From Chytridium lagenaria (lineage: Eukaryota; Chytridiomycota; Chytridiomycetes; Chytridiales; Chytridiaceae): a stretch of 64,000 nucleotides of DNA. Position numbers and translations under genes: made by a program. A model generated the notes under the pieces. That model was not told where the DNA came from. It ran no database searches and saw only the letters and a list, made by a program, of their open reading frames with translations. The stretch lies in NCBI GenBank assembly GCA_025449115.1, contig JAHLKC010000080.1, positions 123,299-187,298 on the forward strand, written 5' to 3'. Below are positions 44,460 to 55,378 of this stretch, in pieces. Position 1 is the first letter of the stretch; every line of letters begins with the position of its first letter.

Positions 44460-46178
44460 ATGGAAAAATTGTCGGACACAAACGGCCGTCGTCTTAGCGC
44501 CACCAGCGCTGGAGCGAAGACCCCTGAAGATAAGAATCGTCAGCCAAAGCGACCCTTATCAGAAGAAAGGAACGAACCTGTTAAGCTGCTCAAAACCGCT
44601 GGTCAGACCCCTGGTAACCAGACATATGCCGACGCTGCGGCCTATGTCGACGAGGAACCTGACCCTGATGGAACCGAAGATAAAGACATGGAATCCTCAG
44701 ACGATGCCGACCTTAGCAGTCAGGAGTACAACCCCACCACCTGGGCGTCCATCATCAAAGGTCCAGACGGACGACTGAACCTCCCAGACGATCACAAACC
44801 GCTCGATAAACCTAGCGAAGTATTGAGAGAGGCTGATATACTCAGGAAGTTAGCCGCTGCCTCCAATGCTGAAGAAATGAAAGTCATAGCCAATGGATTA
44901 CCTGTCGCTCATGTCACGCCTAAGATCATCAACGAGTTCCTCTCTCAGTTTGGAGGAATGATAGCCTGCCCCCACTGCACTGGACGCTCACAGTCACTCT
45001 GGGAGGCCATTGGTGCGGATGGACGCTCCAAATGTACCACCATGCAGAAGTCAGCGTCACACACAGACATTCCCTGCCCCGGCAGGTTAACGGCAGCTAA
45101 ACTCTGGATGCACTGCATTGGGAAGCCAAAGATCGCAGCCTCCCCCCAACTAACTCGTACCATGGCGTCAATGTTCTCGTCCGCCCCTCAGAAACGCCCT
45201 CCAACCAGCAAGATTAACCTAGAAACTGCTGAACATGAGATAACTTCTCTTATTGTAGAGTTTTACCAAACAGAAGAAGAACTTGTCCCCGGAAACTCGT
45301 CAAGGCCATCCTGGAGAAGCACATCATATTTACCAAGGGCCAAAAAGAATATATTCAAATTCTTAAACGCAGCTACAACCACATAGCCCAAGACTTGGTA
45401 CAGACACGCTTGGCTCACGCCGCCATCCAAACCGCAGATAAACCCGTTGGAACTGGTAATGCTATGCGTGCACCTCCCCTTGGCATCAATCGACAACCCG
45501 CCACCAAAAGCACTCCTGCCGCCAAGGCCCTCGAGGCTATCGGGAAACTCGCGGAAGCGGACCGCCCAGAGGCATACCACAAAATGTTAACCACTGGTCG
45601 TAACCCAATCAACAATACCTACCTCGGCCGAAAGGTTGCAGCGGCCAGAAGGGCCCCTATCGCCATTGAAACCATTGAGGATATCCAGAACGACTACTTG
45701 CGTACACGCGTGGAAGCCCTCACCGAGATTAGAGTCGAAAATCTTAAACCCTCCACGCTCACCGAACTCAAAAACACTCTTGCCGGAGCAGCCGAAATCC
45801 CCCGGCCTTTGGATCTATCATACGTCACGGGAAAGAAACTCAATTCTTCATACGTAAACACGGAGATACATGGGAAAAACTAAACACCTACCTCTCCAAT
45901 ACAGCAAAGACCTCTCCCATTAGAGTCATCACTACAAATCAGTTTACCCCCCACCAGACGTCACACCCCAGAGGCATCTCACTGACATTATTGCCAGATT
46001 CGCTAAAGAAGCCGCGCAATCACCGGATATGGCTACTACCATAAAACTCTTGACCATACTCCCAACCTCTGAAGCGCGCCAAGAATTCCGCCGACACTCT
46101 GAACACCCTCCTCACCCCCACCCCCCTACCAGCATGATGATTAACTCAGGGCAGAAAGGCCCCGACCCGAAAGAATGA
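44460..46178 (+). CDS. LINE ORF1 protein, Cys/His-rich
   Basis: Starts MEKLSDTNGRRLSATSAG only 12 bases into the element. An acidic low-complexity N-terminus leads to EYNPTTWASIIKGPDGRL and then a Cys-rich block (IACPHCTGRSQSLWEA...C...CPGRLTAAKLWMHCIG) that could bind zinc and RNA. A helical region follows (AAKALEAIGKLAEADRPEAY). It ends SMMINSGQKGPDPKE at 46178. One-base breaks lie near 45270-45390 and 45850-45950. Standard RRM or multiple CCHC knuckles of other LINE ORF1 proteins were not recognised. Confidence 0.72.
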
Positions 46179-49100
46179 ACCCTGATCGCTTCAACATCAG
46201 AGTTTCTTCTCTTAACGTTGGGGGTCTAGCAACCTCCGTACACGAAGTTCGTGAATTGCTAACAAAAAAATCCCTAGATTTCATCACATTGCAAGAGACA
46301 ATGCTTAACCCTGGCCAAAATCTCTACCCCCACCAAGAACTGCTCATTATTGACCACCGAATCCCATCACACCCTGGCCGACACAAAAGAAGTGGCTTCG
46401 CTGTCATGCGTAATCCGTATACCACCACACCCGAAGACTTCCGAATACTTGAGGCTGACCCACGTGGCGATTTCCTCTGGTTTCGGTTCCGCGACGTTGT
46501 AAATGTCGGCATATTCTACTTGTCGCCAACGATACAAATTGCACGAGCTCGTCGAGCCCTACTATCCACCAACAAATACGCCGATCCCGCTCGATATCCA
46601 GGCCCCGTCCTTCTGATGGGAGACCTTAACACTCGATTTGGCCCCATGTTTGGTGACACCGCCAGATCTCCGGTATGGCGTCGCTCCGCCGTCACCCAAA
46701 CACTTAATGCAAACGGCCTAACCTTCCTGAAACACGAACCGCACCGCAGCAAGTTCACCTACATTCAAAATCAAAACAAATCAGTCATTGATTACATCGC
46801 TATATCTGAAGACCTCACCGAACATAGCAGCCGGCTCTTCGTTGATCAGGAAGCCCTGGTCGGCGTACTCCATCGCACTATCTGGGCAGATATCAGCTTA
46901 CCACTTCCCAACAACATCATTCACAACCCGAAATATTCACCTACCGACTTGAAAAACTGAAAAACCCCAAAACCAAAGAAGCATTCCATACTAGAGCCAC
47001 TGAAATATCAGCAGAAGTCCAAGAAGAAATACATGCAGCTCTCGAAGACGTCCTCTCAGCTGTGGCAGATGGCGCGCAACAGTCGGATGATACCTGCGTA
47101 CGACAGCTTGACACCACCCTCGATATAATCCGCGCAGCCATTGACGGGCTAGCACTCGAAATACTAGGTACAAAACCTATAAAGAAATTCAAGTCAGCTA
47201 AATGCTCAACCTGGGACCGGAGGTCAGAATACTCACTGAAGAGCGGCGGCGTCTACAGGTCCGCCTTGACTCCACTGCATACGGCACACAGCTATTCACG
47301 CAAACCAGAAAAGACCTTGCAAAGGCTAAGAAAGCGGTAAAAAAGTTAACTCAAAAGAAACAACGAGAGGGATACGAAAATTGGACAGAATCACTCCACA
47401 CCTTACCAACCGCGGTAGCCACAAAATTCCTTGCAGGTACACTCCGCCGACGAGACCGCCGACAATGTGCTTCCCAACTTCGAGGTCACGAGGATACCCT
47501 GGAAGCCGTCAAGAACCACTTCCAGATGGTATCTGCCGATCCAGACCCAAACACTCCAAAAAAACCTCCGGACCTCCTCATCATTCCTACTGTTCGACCA
47601 CCGCAGACCATTTCCCATACCCTTGACGAAGTACGCCGTGCCATCAAACACACACCCATTGGTAAAGCACCGGGAGGTGATGGTATTAAAGCCGAACTTA
47701 TCAAACCGATAGAAGACATCGCTGCCAGCTGGCTCCTCCTCCTCTTCAATGCCATCGCAAAAACGTCCGTAACCCCTACCGGATGGGGGGAAATCCACAC
47801 TCACCCCGTGTGGAAAGTGGGAAAAGGCCAACCGCATGAGGTTGATAAACACCGACCGATCTCTCTATCCCAAGTCATTAGGAAGATCTATGAACGACTA
47901 CTGAAACCATACCTCGATCAGCCTCCAAATGGAGAAGGTCTACACGCCGCCCAAGGAGGTTTTCGCGCTGGAAGAGGAACTGCTGATCAAGCGGCGGTCC
48001 TTCAAGCCCTCATTGCTAAATCAAAAAGCACTGGAGGTCGCCATTGGCTGTGCTTTTTGGATATAAAGGCGGCCTATGACTCAGTCGATCGGAAACTCCT
48101 CTGGGATGAGCTCCAACGGCGAGGGTACTCCCCCTCACTCATACGAATACTCCAAAGCCTATTCGACCGATGCCTTGCCAAGGTGGTCATCAATGGACGG
48201 AAAAGCTCGGCATACTGGCTTGCACGGGGCCTGATCCAAGGATCTGTTCTTAGCCCCATACTCTACGCAATCTTCATCGATCGCATGATTCGAGACCTCA
48301 TCGCACGATTTGGGGAACACACCGTCATCTATGCCGATGACATTGCCATCATTGCCTCCTCCGCTGAAGAACTAACAGAAATGCTGAGATTCTTGGAGGA
48401 ATACAGTAATAACCTACATTTTCGATTCGCACCCGACAAAACTGAAGTGATCCCCCCGGAGGACGCTACTGATGCAGAGACGGCTATGTTAAAACTTTAC
48501 GACCAGACCTTGAAAATGACCGAATTCTTTAGATATCTCGGATTCATTTTCAGTACGCACGGCTTTGAGATGTTTGAACAAACTCAAATGCGTCTGAAAA
48601 AAGCCCATATGAAGTTAGCAGAACTCAAAAGACTGGGATTCAACGGAAGAGGGTTCTCAGGACGTACCGCACTCTGGATCTACAAAGTATTCCTTAGACC
48701 CATCCTCGAATATGGGTTCCAACTCGTAATCTACGACAACGACGCTATTAAACTACTCGAAAACTTCCAATACACAGCACTCAAGACGGGCATGGGGGCA
48801 CAAGGAAGCACATCCCAACGTGCCCTACGCCGACTCACCAACCTCCCCCTCCTCCGCACTAGGAACCATATTCTTGCCACGAAAACCCGCGCAAGATGGA
48901 AGGACCGAAGGGACGATCCCTCCTTCCTATCATCACTTATCTTCACCTTGGAAGAGGAGATTGATGACTACCACCCTGTAGAATGCACAAGACTCTGGCA
49001 CGATATTGAAACCCGCCTCGCGGAGGCTCCAGATGCCTTCGATGGACTCGAAGATGCTTTCACACTCCCCTTACGGCCACTGAGGCCCGTGAAGCTTCCC

Positions 49101-49668
49101 CAAGCCTCCTTGAGACCTATCGACTTCAAGAAGCCCACCGCGACCACACCAAACCCCCTCGTCAACAGCTCAGCCTCGCTTTCACACTCCGAGACCAACC
49201 CTCCGCTATTCTCACTGCTAGGCTTCCCATCATCACCAGAACCACTCGACGACGTCTCCTCCTTTGGCGACTTGGCGGCATCCCTCCCCACCCCACAAAG
49301 ACTGCAAGCGATGCCAACAGCACTGGGGTGTCGCATCAGCCCTCAACCGAGCACACGCAAACGAATGCTCGGGAGCGTACCTTTGGATCCCAGACATAGT
49401 GGAGGCATCCCATCCTGATGGATGGGCCCCAAACCACCACGAGGGCATTGTAGACATCGATCACCTCGTAGACATCCTGGAAGCCATACACATCCACCCC
49501 CCTCGCCCCACTGATGATGATGAGGATGCCCTGGAACAGTGGAAATCAGCTTACACTCGTATTGATCAACGTACCTCACCACTCTGGAAACTCGCCACTA
49601 AAGCCATGAACGATGTGTGCAGTAAACTGCTCCACTGGCCTCGCTCAGGAGATGACGATGCAATTTGA
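46175..49668 (+). CDS. LINE ORF2: endonuclease, reverse transcriptase, zinc knuckle
   Basis: The endonuclease part shows SLNVGGLATSVHE, LQETMLNPGQN, LLMGDLNTRFGPMFGD and SVIDYIAISE. The RT part shows GKAPGGDGIKAELIK, KHRPISLSQVIRKIYERLL, CFLDIKAAYDSVDR (motif A), RGLIQGSVLSPILYAIFID (motif B), VIYADDIAIIASSAEEL (catalytic YADD) and FRYLGFIFS. The tail has CKRCQQHWG...HANEC, a CCHC knuckle typical of APE-type LINEs. Frame breaks occur near 46926 (3 C here, 4 in the other arm), near 47200 (shared by both arms) and near 49072 (4 C here, 5 in the other arm). The catalytic residues are all present. Confidence 0.9.
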
Positions 49669-50115
49669 AAAGTTAATTGTCAAGTCTGAATTATTTTGTT
49701 TTTCTTGGTTTTTGACTTTCTCATAATATGTACCCACGATGCCTTGGTTTTTCTCTTCCACTCCCTTTATTTTCTTTATCCTTTTATCACTGGACCGGTG
49801 GGGCTCCCTGGATATAGTCGGGGATTACTACATGTGGCTCTGGCCGTCCCGCTCATACTCCTTTCCCGTAGCGTTTTGGACCCATCCCGATAGTGTATCC
49901 TTTTCTCTTCTCCCTGTCAAATGGCCCTCACCCCCAACTTTTTTTCATCATGTCTACCACCTTTTTTCACAGCACTTTCACTTACTGGTTCTGAAAGATG
50001 TTTTTCGAGTGCCATGCTCGTTATGGGCTTATCTGGCTGGGTCTTTTTGGGTTTTTTGGTCGGTTCCCAAAACTTGTCTTTGAGTTCTTACCTTTTACCC
50101 CCCAAATCGATACTA

Positions 50116-50117
<2 letters not shown>

Positions 50118-50160
<43 letters not shown>
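50118..50160 (+). repeat. LINE poly(A) tail
   Basis: About 41 consecutive A, immediately followed by the second target-site duplication. Confidence 0.9.
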
Positions 50161-50164
<4 letters not shown>

Positions 50165-50171
50165 CCCATAT

Positions 50172-50576
50172 GAGAAAATTCCAATCTGGTGCAATCATAT
50201 TCCAAATGCCAGGCAATCTTTTAAGAAAAGAACAATGACCGTCTCTGATGCTAGGCTTCCGTCTCTGATGCTAGTCTTCCACCGCAGGATGCTGCGCGTG
50301 CTTGAAGCAACAGCCCCAAAAGGTAACATCCAGGGCCTTATGACACGGTTATGTTGAACAGCAGGGCCTTATGACCCGGTTGTGTTGAAAAGCAATGCCA
50401 CCAGTTTTTCCTTTTTCAGGAATGTACAGTAATCATAGGAGACCACTATGAAGGAGATATCACAGGACATTGCCACAGGACATTAGGATGGAAGCTGTGA
50501 AAGAACTTTGCCATGGCTTTCAATGCTGTTGATAAAGCAGAGGTGCTTCAGTTGATCAAAGTGAAGCAAGGTAAGA
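50172..50576. other. LINE 3' flank with short direct repeats
   Basis: Original sequence upstream of tRNA-Ala before the LINE arrived. Contains ccgtctctgatgctag twice (about 50,239-50,277) and a roughly 30-bp agggccttatgac-type unit twice (about 50,333-50,392). No gene. Confidence 0.5.
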
Positions 50577-51143
50577 ATGTTGTTCATCTTTGACTTACCT
50601 CATCAGAAAGGAGTGACAGCGCATTTGTTATGGAAGATATCTTCAAAAGATCAGGCAGCCATTCGAAAAAATTCTCTGTTATGTGAATCAAGCGTTACGT
50701 TATGGCGACAGGAGGCTGGCAGCAAGAAAACCTGGACAAGATCTTTTGCGGCGGTGCTATGGGCAGACAGAACAGCAATTAGAGCTGATACGCATGGCTT
50801 CAGTCCCTACAAGCTGGTTTTTGGGCAGAAAGCTTTGTTGCGTTTGGAACATGTGATCCAAAGCAAAACCGTCATCAACTGGCAAGAGATGGCCAAGGAG
50901 GAGATGCTGGCGTGCAGGGCAGGGCTGATCTTGAGAAGGAGTAGGGATGTAAAGAAAGCGCTTCAAGGCATGACGGAGAGGAGGGCACAGAGAAGAGAGT
51001 TTTGGGACGGCAGGCATTGCATGAGTCAAGTGCCGTTGCAACGTGGGGAGTTGGTCGTGTGGAGGGATTGTACCCTTGATGGGACGTATGGGAGGAAGCT
51101 TGACAACCAATACTCTGGTCCTTATCCTTTATCGGCGGTGTAA
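50577..51143 (+). CDS. Ty3/gypsy integrase C-terminal fragment (left arm)
   Basis: A 188-codon frame with AAVLWADRTAIRADTHGFSP and YKLVFGQKALLRLEHVI, the end of the integrase core. Then come a helical linker, LQRGELVVWRDCTLDGTYGR and KLDNQYSGPYPLSAV, a GPY/F-type module that binds DNA. It lacks the N-terminal zinc domain and the D,D-35-E acids, so it is a fragment. The adjacent RT fragment is on the opposite strand, so the element is rearranged. Confidence 0.75.
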   Translation: MLFIFDLPHQKGVTAHLLWKISSKDQAAIRKNSLLCESSVTLWRQEAGSKKTWTRSFAAVLWADRTAIRADTHGFSPYKLVFGQKALLRLEHVIQSKTVINWQEMAKEEMLACRAGLILRRSRDVKKALQGMTERRAQRREFWDGRHCMSQVPLQRGELVVWRDCTLDGTYGRKLDNQYSGPYPLSAV

Positions 51144-51242
51144 CCCGTGAATTTGACAATGATTGCTATATGTCTGAACTCGCCATCTTCTTCTCTTCCT
51201 GAGTGTCCCTTCAAAACTCCCTCTTACAATTTTATTTCCTCT

Positions 51243-52808
51243 TCAAATATGAAAGACTAAAAAACAGGTCTTTGTCCCCTGTGATCCCCTCAGACCACCC
51301 CCTACCACCGCCAAAAACACGTCCAGCCTTTCATCAATGTACTCTTCCAACCCTGAATCTTCAATATCGGCATCCCTGCACGGCTTGTCGTATTGCTTAC
51401 TCAGAGCATCACACATCTTATTCTTAATCCCCACAATATGATGTATCTTGGTGTCAAATGTCCTCACATATGCTGCCCATCGCATGATCATCGGGTCATG
51501 TATCATCAGGTTGTTGAGAGATTCGATAAGACCTCTTGCGTCCAGGAAGATCTCGAATCTCACCCTGTAGATATAGGGAAAACCCCACTTCAAGTTCCAC
51601 ATATTTCCCTCTTGTGTTGCGAATAGTTCTACTCGTACTCTCTAAAGAGCCCGGAGTAAAACCTCACAGCGTAAACCTTCGCCTCTTTGTCTTTCTGCAT
51701 GATCATGCCCCCTTCTCCCAGCGGCCCGCATCAACCGTAAGCATAAGCGGCCGTCACTTGTCCCCATGAACCACTGGCCTCAACGCTGGCGGACTCCTCA
51801 TCCTCCTCTTCAGCTCCAGAAATGCTTTTTTTTCGTCACTGCCCTCTTCAAATGGAAACTCCAACACCGCGCCCTTCTGTGTAAATGCGTGCAATGGCTC
51901 AGCTATCGTCGAGAACCCGTCAACATACATCCTAAAGGTTCCTACTGCCCCTTAAAACGAGCGAACCTGGCTCACACTCATTGGCATTGGCCAGTCTTGA
52001 ATGGCGTCCCTCTTCTGCTTCTTAGGGTGTCGTCCAGATGAGTTACAATGATGCCCTAGGACCTATATTCCCCAACCCCTATTCGTGTTTTCGCTCCCAA
52101 GAAGGTGATCCCCGCGTCCTTAGCATCATTTAGAACCCCGTCAACCACCTCTATGTTTTCTCTCACGCTGAATTTGACCCCATCCTCACCCATTGTCTTA
52201 TCCCACTCTTCAACTGAATGCCCTCTCAAAGGCATATCGTCTATGAACGGCCAACATCGTTCAGGTATCCATCTTTAGAACACCTTCAAACTGAGCTGCT
52301 GACTATACATAGGCGAGTTCGTCCACCCCTGCGGCAACCCCGTCATCCTCAGTAACCCAACGGCGTGCCCACCGCCGTCATATCCCTTCTCTCCTCATCC
52401 AACGGAATCTGATCAAAATAACTGTGGCGGTCAAACATCGTATACCTCCCTCGAGCCGCGAACCTTTGCGTAATATCTTCCATGTGAGGTGTCAGCAACG
52501 AGTACTGCATTGTGACCTCGGCAAGTCTTGAATGAAAGGTAGGCTCCCGTCCTTCTTCTGTATGACAAACCATCTCGAAGAGTACGCACCTCATGACGGT
52601 TCCACTACCCCAGCTTCCAACATCTCCTTCAACGAACCAAGTAGCTTCTCTATTAACGCCTGTTGTACTGGGTAGCTCTTCATGCGCCAGGGCTTGTGCG
52701 GTAAGGTTTGGATTTTTACCCAACGGGAAAACTTCTGGCTTGACTCTCCCTATTTCACTAAGCGTCAAGGAAAAGGCCTTATGCCGTCTGTAGAGGGTCG
52801 CTTTCATC
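51243..52808 (-). mobile_element. Ty3/gypsy RT-RNase H fragment (left arm, decayed)
   Basis: On the minus strand, in several frames, it reads KAFSLTLSEIGRVKPEVFPL, a block with RWFVIQKKDGSL, GRYTMFDRHSYFDQIPLDEE, VGTPLG and a WPFIDDMPLRGHSVEEW block. In this family the FIDD block carries the catalytic YxDD-equivalent. It continues with LMLTVDAGPLGEGGMIMQKD (RNase H start) and KIHHIVGIKNKMCDALSKQY. Many stops and shifts; not functional. Similar to the Ty3 elements common in mushrooms and other fungi. Confidence 0.78.
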
Positions 52809-52829
52809 ATTTTGATGTTATAGATACTG

Positions 52830-53249
52830 ACACACATGTAAGTGTGCTCATGAAAACTCGACAAGCCCTCCAGGACTTTGTCAAAGAATCCCTCAACGAT
52901 GAAGATGATCGTTTAGAGGATAAATATTACATTACTCAGCTAGCTGCTAGGGTCGCCTACTCCAAGGCCGTACTCTTGCGAGCAGAACTCAAACGGAAGA
53001 GGCGAGCACAACAATGGCCCTATGCGTGTCCTTATTAAATCTATGGACAGCAATAGATATACAGTTGTAGAGCTCCTCCCTGGAGGCCAGCTCTTATCAC
53101 GACTTGCCAATGCCACTAGACTCCGACCATTTGAGTCTTTGCCGCCTACAGAAACTGCTAATGCTGCATCAGCAGAAGTAGCTTCAGATGACTTTGCCGC
53201 GCAACATGGGAAGATCTCCAAGTTCTTAGACATAAGCCTAAGAATATGA
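52830..53249 (+). mobile_element. retroelement integrase tail fragment
   Basis: One frame gives a helical piece (TRQALQDFVKESLNDEDD). An overlapping frame reads VLIKSMDSNRYTVVELLPGG and then LLSRLANATRLRPFESLPP, the GPY/F-to-HxxRLRPF pattern at the end of many retroelement integrases. Different from the integrase piece in the arms. Confidence 0.55.
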
Positions 53250-53597
53250 TAGCTGTTGGAGTTAATTGTAAATTGTTTCGACGATTTGATGAAGAAGTCG
53301 CTGATGTCAACTATAATGATCCTGAGTTCTATGTTGAGTAACTAGATTATCATACTTATGATGCTCATAACAAAAGAATAAGTATTATGTTGAATGGCTC
53401 GGTCATGGAACCGCGCATAACCTTCTAGGGTTAGGCTTAGGGAGAGAAATGGACATAATGATGTTATGACCATGGTCCGCGAAGATATCCCTGTACTTTC
53501 AGTTATATGCAGGACTCATATGATGCGCACTGACTTTGACGACTTTGTTGAAGAAGGACGGTGCCTTACTTTCTGCCTTTTAGGTATGAATATAGTG

Positions 53598-54095
53598 TGA
53601 GATTATTGGATAACCTCACCAAGAGGCATGAATGCGTGGCTTATATAGACGTCGTGCCTTACTCTTATTTTGTTGTTCCCGTTCCATTCTTTTCCCTCTC
53701 GGGGTTTTTCATAGTTTTTCCCCATAGATACAAGAGAGGTTTTTATAGAAGGAAGGGTGGTCAACGTGGTGTGCCAACTTATGACATGCTACCACGTTGG
53801 TCGAGATGCCTGTTGTTGTTATTTGATTCCCCTTTATGTATTGCTTTATTATTTGTAGAAAGTTGAATAGATTTACATGCACCTCTGTAGTCCTGGATTG
53901 ATCCCACCCATACATCCAGGCATGGCTGCCCTTAGACCATGCTTTCTTCATTCTTCTGTTATTCAACATTGTGTTATTTAGTTGTACCTGCGTGCGCTTG
54001 GGATTACGCGCTGGGGGAGACTACACCTTGAACCAAGACACTTGAGTCTAAGAAGGCCTGAGCCCAGGATAGACGCCTCTGTGGCATGATTCCTT
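53598..54095 (+). repeat. LTR-like repeat copy R1
   Basis: Starts tgtgagattattggataacc and aligns through tttttccccatagatacaag, ttatgacatgctaccacg, agaaagttgaatagatttac and a tail ending near ggcatgattc, in parallel with R2 at 54,886. The TG start and about 490-bp length suit an LTR. Confidence 0.65.
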
Positions 54096-54471
54096 TGAAG
54101 GTTTGGGTAGTATAACCACCTCTGTTCTTTTCTTAACTGCGATGACTGGCTATCTAGTTGCCTGTGAGTGGGAATGCGGCATGAGCAGGGCCTTAGGTAG
54201 AAGAGATCAGATGAGAACATGATAAAACGGCTTATTGCGGCAATTACGAGGCCTTGTACACTACTAGGAGCGGGATGGACTCCCTCCTTGATGACCCTTC
54301 CACTCTGGCGCGTTGGATCTCCGCCTGAGTACCTTTTTCCTTCCTTTTTCCTTTTTTCTTTCATTTAAATTAGTTTTAGAGCAGAACCACAGCAACTTAA
54401 ATCCCCACTGTCACTAAAGGCAGAATAGGGCTTGACTCTTGATCTAGGAGTACCTCCTAGAGGCTAGTCTT

Positions 54472-54813
54472 GTCACCTATTATGTGGTTCTCTACCTCTG
54501 TATGCCGGGGCTTGGCAGAGGGGGCCATAGAGAGAACTTCACAATAGTGAATGTCTATGCGCCAAATGGCACAAGGCATGATCACATGCAGGAATGTAAA
54601 ATGAAGTTCCTTGAACGACTACACACTTTTGTAAAGAGTCTCAAGGCTCAGTCAAATACAATTTTTGTAGGAGATTTCAACATTGCTCATAAGGCAATTG
54701 ATGTTCGAGAACCATACAGATTTTCTGGATACTCTGGCTTCCGCAACAATGAACGGTTACAAAGTTTTTTATGGCGTGAGAAAAGCAGAGAAGGACTGCG
54801 AGCTGAAGACTAG
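54472..54813 (+). pseudogene. ExoIII-family AP endonuclease fragment between LTR-like copies
   Basis: The frame reads NFTIVNVYAPNGTRHDHMQE, then CKMKFLERLHTFVKSL, TIFVGDFNIAHKAIDVREP and YSGFRNNERL. The GDFNIAHKAID order and the following SGF...ER spacing match ExoIII/APE-type repair enzymes rather than LINE endonucleases, which usually lack the AHxxID extension. Only the C-terminal half is present; the D and N of GDFN are there. It lies between R1 and R2 and is preceded by the 65-bp ttgtcacctatt repeat. Probably a gene piece captured by, or trapped within, a small LTR element. Confidence 0.6.
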
Positions 54814-54885
54814 GATGTATGAGGCTTTTGTGAGAGGCTCTGCCGAGGGGAGGGTGGGGGCCCCAGAATACTAAAAAGGGGGGTG

Positions 54886-55378
54886 TGAGATTATAAGATA
54901 ACCTCACCAAGATGCATGAATGCGTCGCTTATGTAGACGTCGTGCCCTTATTGTCATTTCTTTATTCCTGTTCCATTCTTTTCCCTCTCACGGTTTTTCA
55001 TACTTTTTCTCCATAGATACAAGAGAGGTTTTTATAGAAGGAAGGGCGGTCTACGTGGTGTGCCAACTTACGACATGCTACCACGTTGGTCGAGATGCCT
55101 GCTGTTGTTATTTTATTCCACCTTTATACATTGTTTTATTATTTGTAGAAAGTTGAATAGATTTACGTACACCTCTTTAGTCCTGGATTAAGCCCTCTGC
55201 ACATTCAGGCCAACCCTGGTGGGCTGTGCTATCATCTTTCCCATTTTATTCACTTTTGTGTGTTGAGTTGTACTAGCGGGTGCTCTGGTTAGCACGCCAA
55301 GGGAGACTGCGATCCGAACCAAGACATTGTCTAAGAAGGTAGGAGACATGGGAATACGCCTCAAGGGCATGATTGAAA
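54886..55378 (+). repeat. LTR-like repeat copy R2
   Basis: Begins tgtgagattataagataacc and follows R1 closely for the first 300 bases, then diverges while keeping the tagttgtact...ggagactgc...gaaccaagac order. Confidence 0.65.

Larger units (their letters stand above)
44448..50160 (+). mobile_element. full-length-looking APE-type LINE (non-LTR retrotransposon), Tad-like
   Basis: A 5.7-kb element bounded by a 12-bp target-site duplication and ending in about 41 A. ORF1 encodes a Cys-rich protein. ORF2 carries an apurinic-type endonuclease, reverse transcriptase and a C-terminal zinc knuckle. ORF1 stop and ORF2 start overlap as ATGA. Transcribed divergently from the adjacent tRNA-Ala. Clade placement (Tad-like, fungal) is inferred from EN type plus the CCHC-like tail and would need a tree. 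A near-identical inverted copy occupies 59,516 to the window end. Confidence 0.9.
45676..52808 (+). repeat. giant inverted repeat, left arm
   Basis: Every position x here matches the reverse complement at about 109,676 minus x. It contains most of the LINE, its downstream flank and the Ty3 fragments. The inner limit is set where ctttcatc at 52808 stops matching. The outer limit is set only by the window end on the other side, so the true arm may be longer and may include the tRNA array. Confidence 0.93.

Noticed and set aside
47403..47852. Antisense ORFs across the LINE RT
   Set aside because: Shadows of the RT frame, repeated identically in the other arm.
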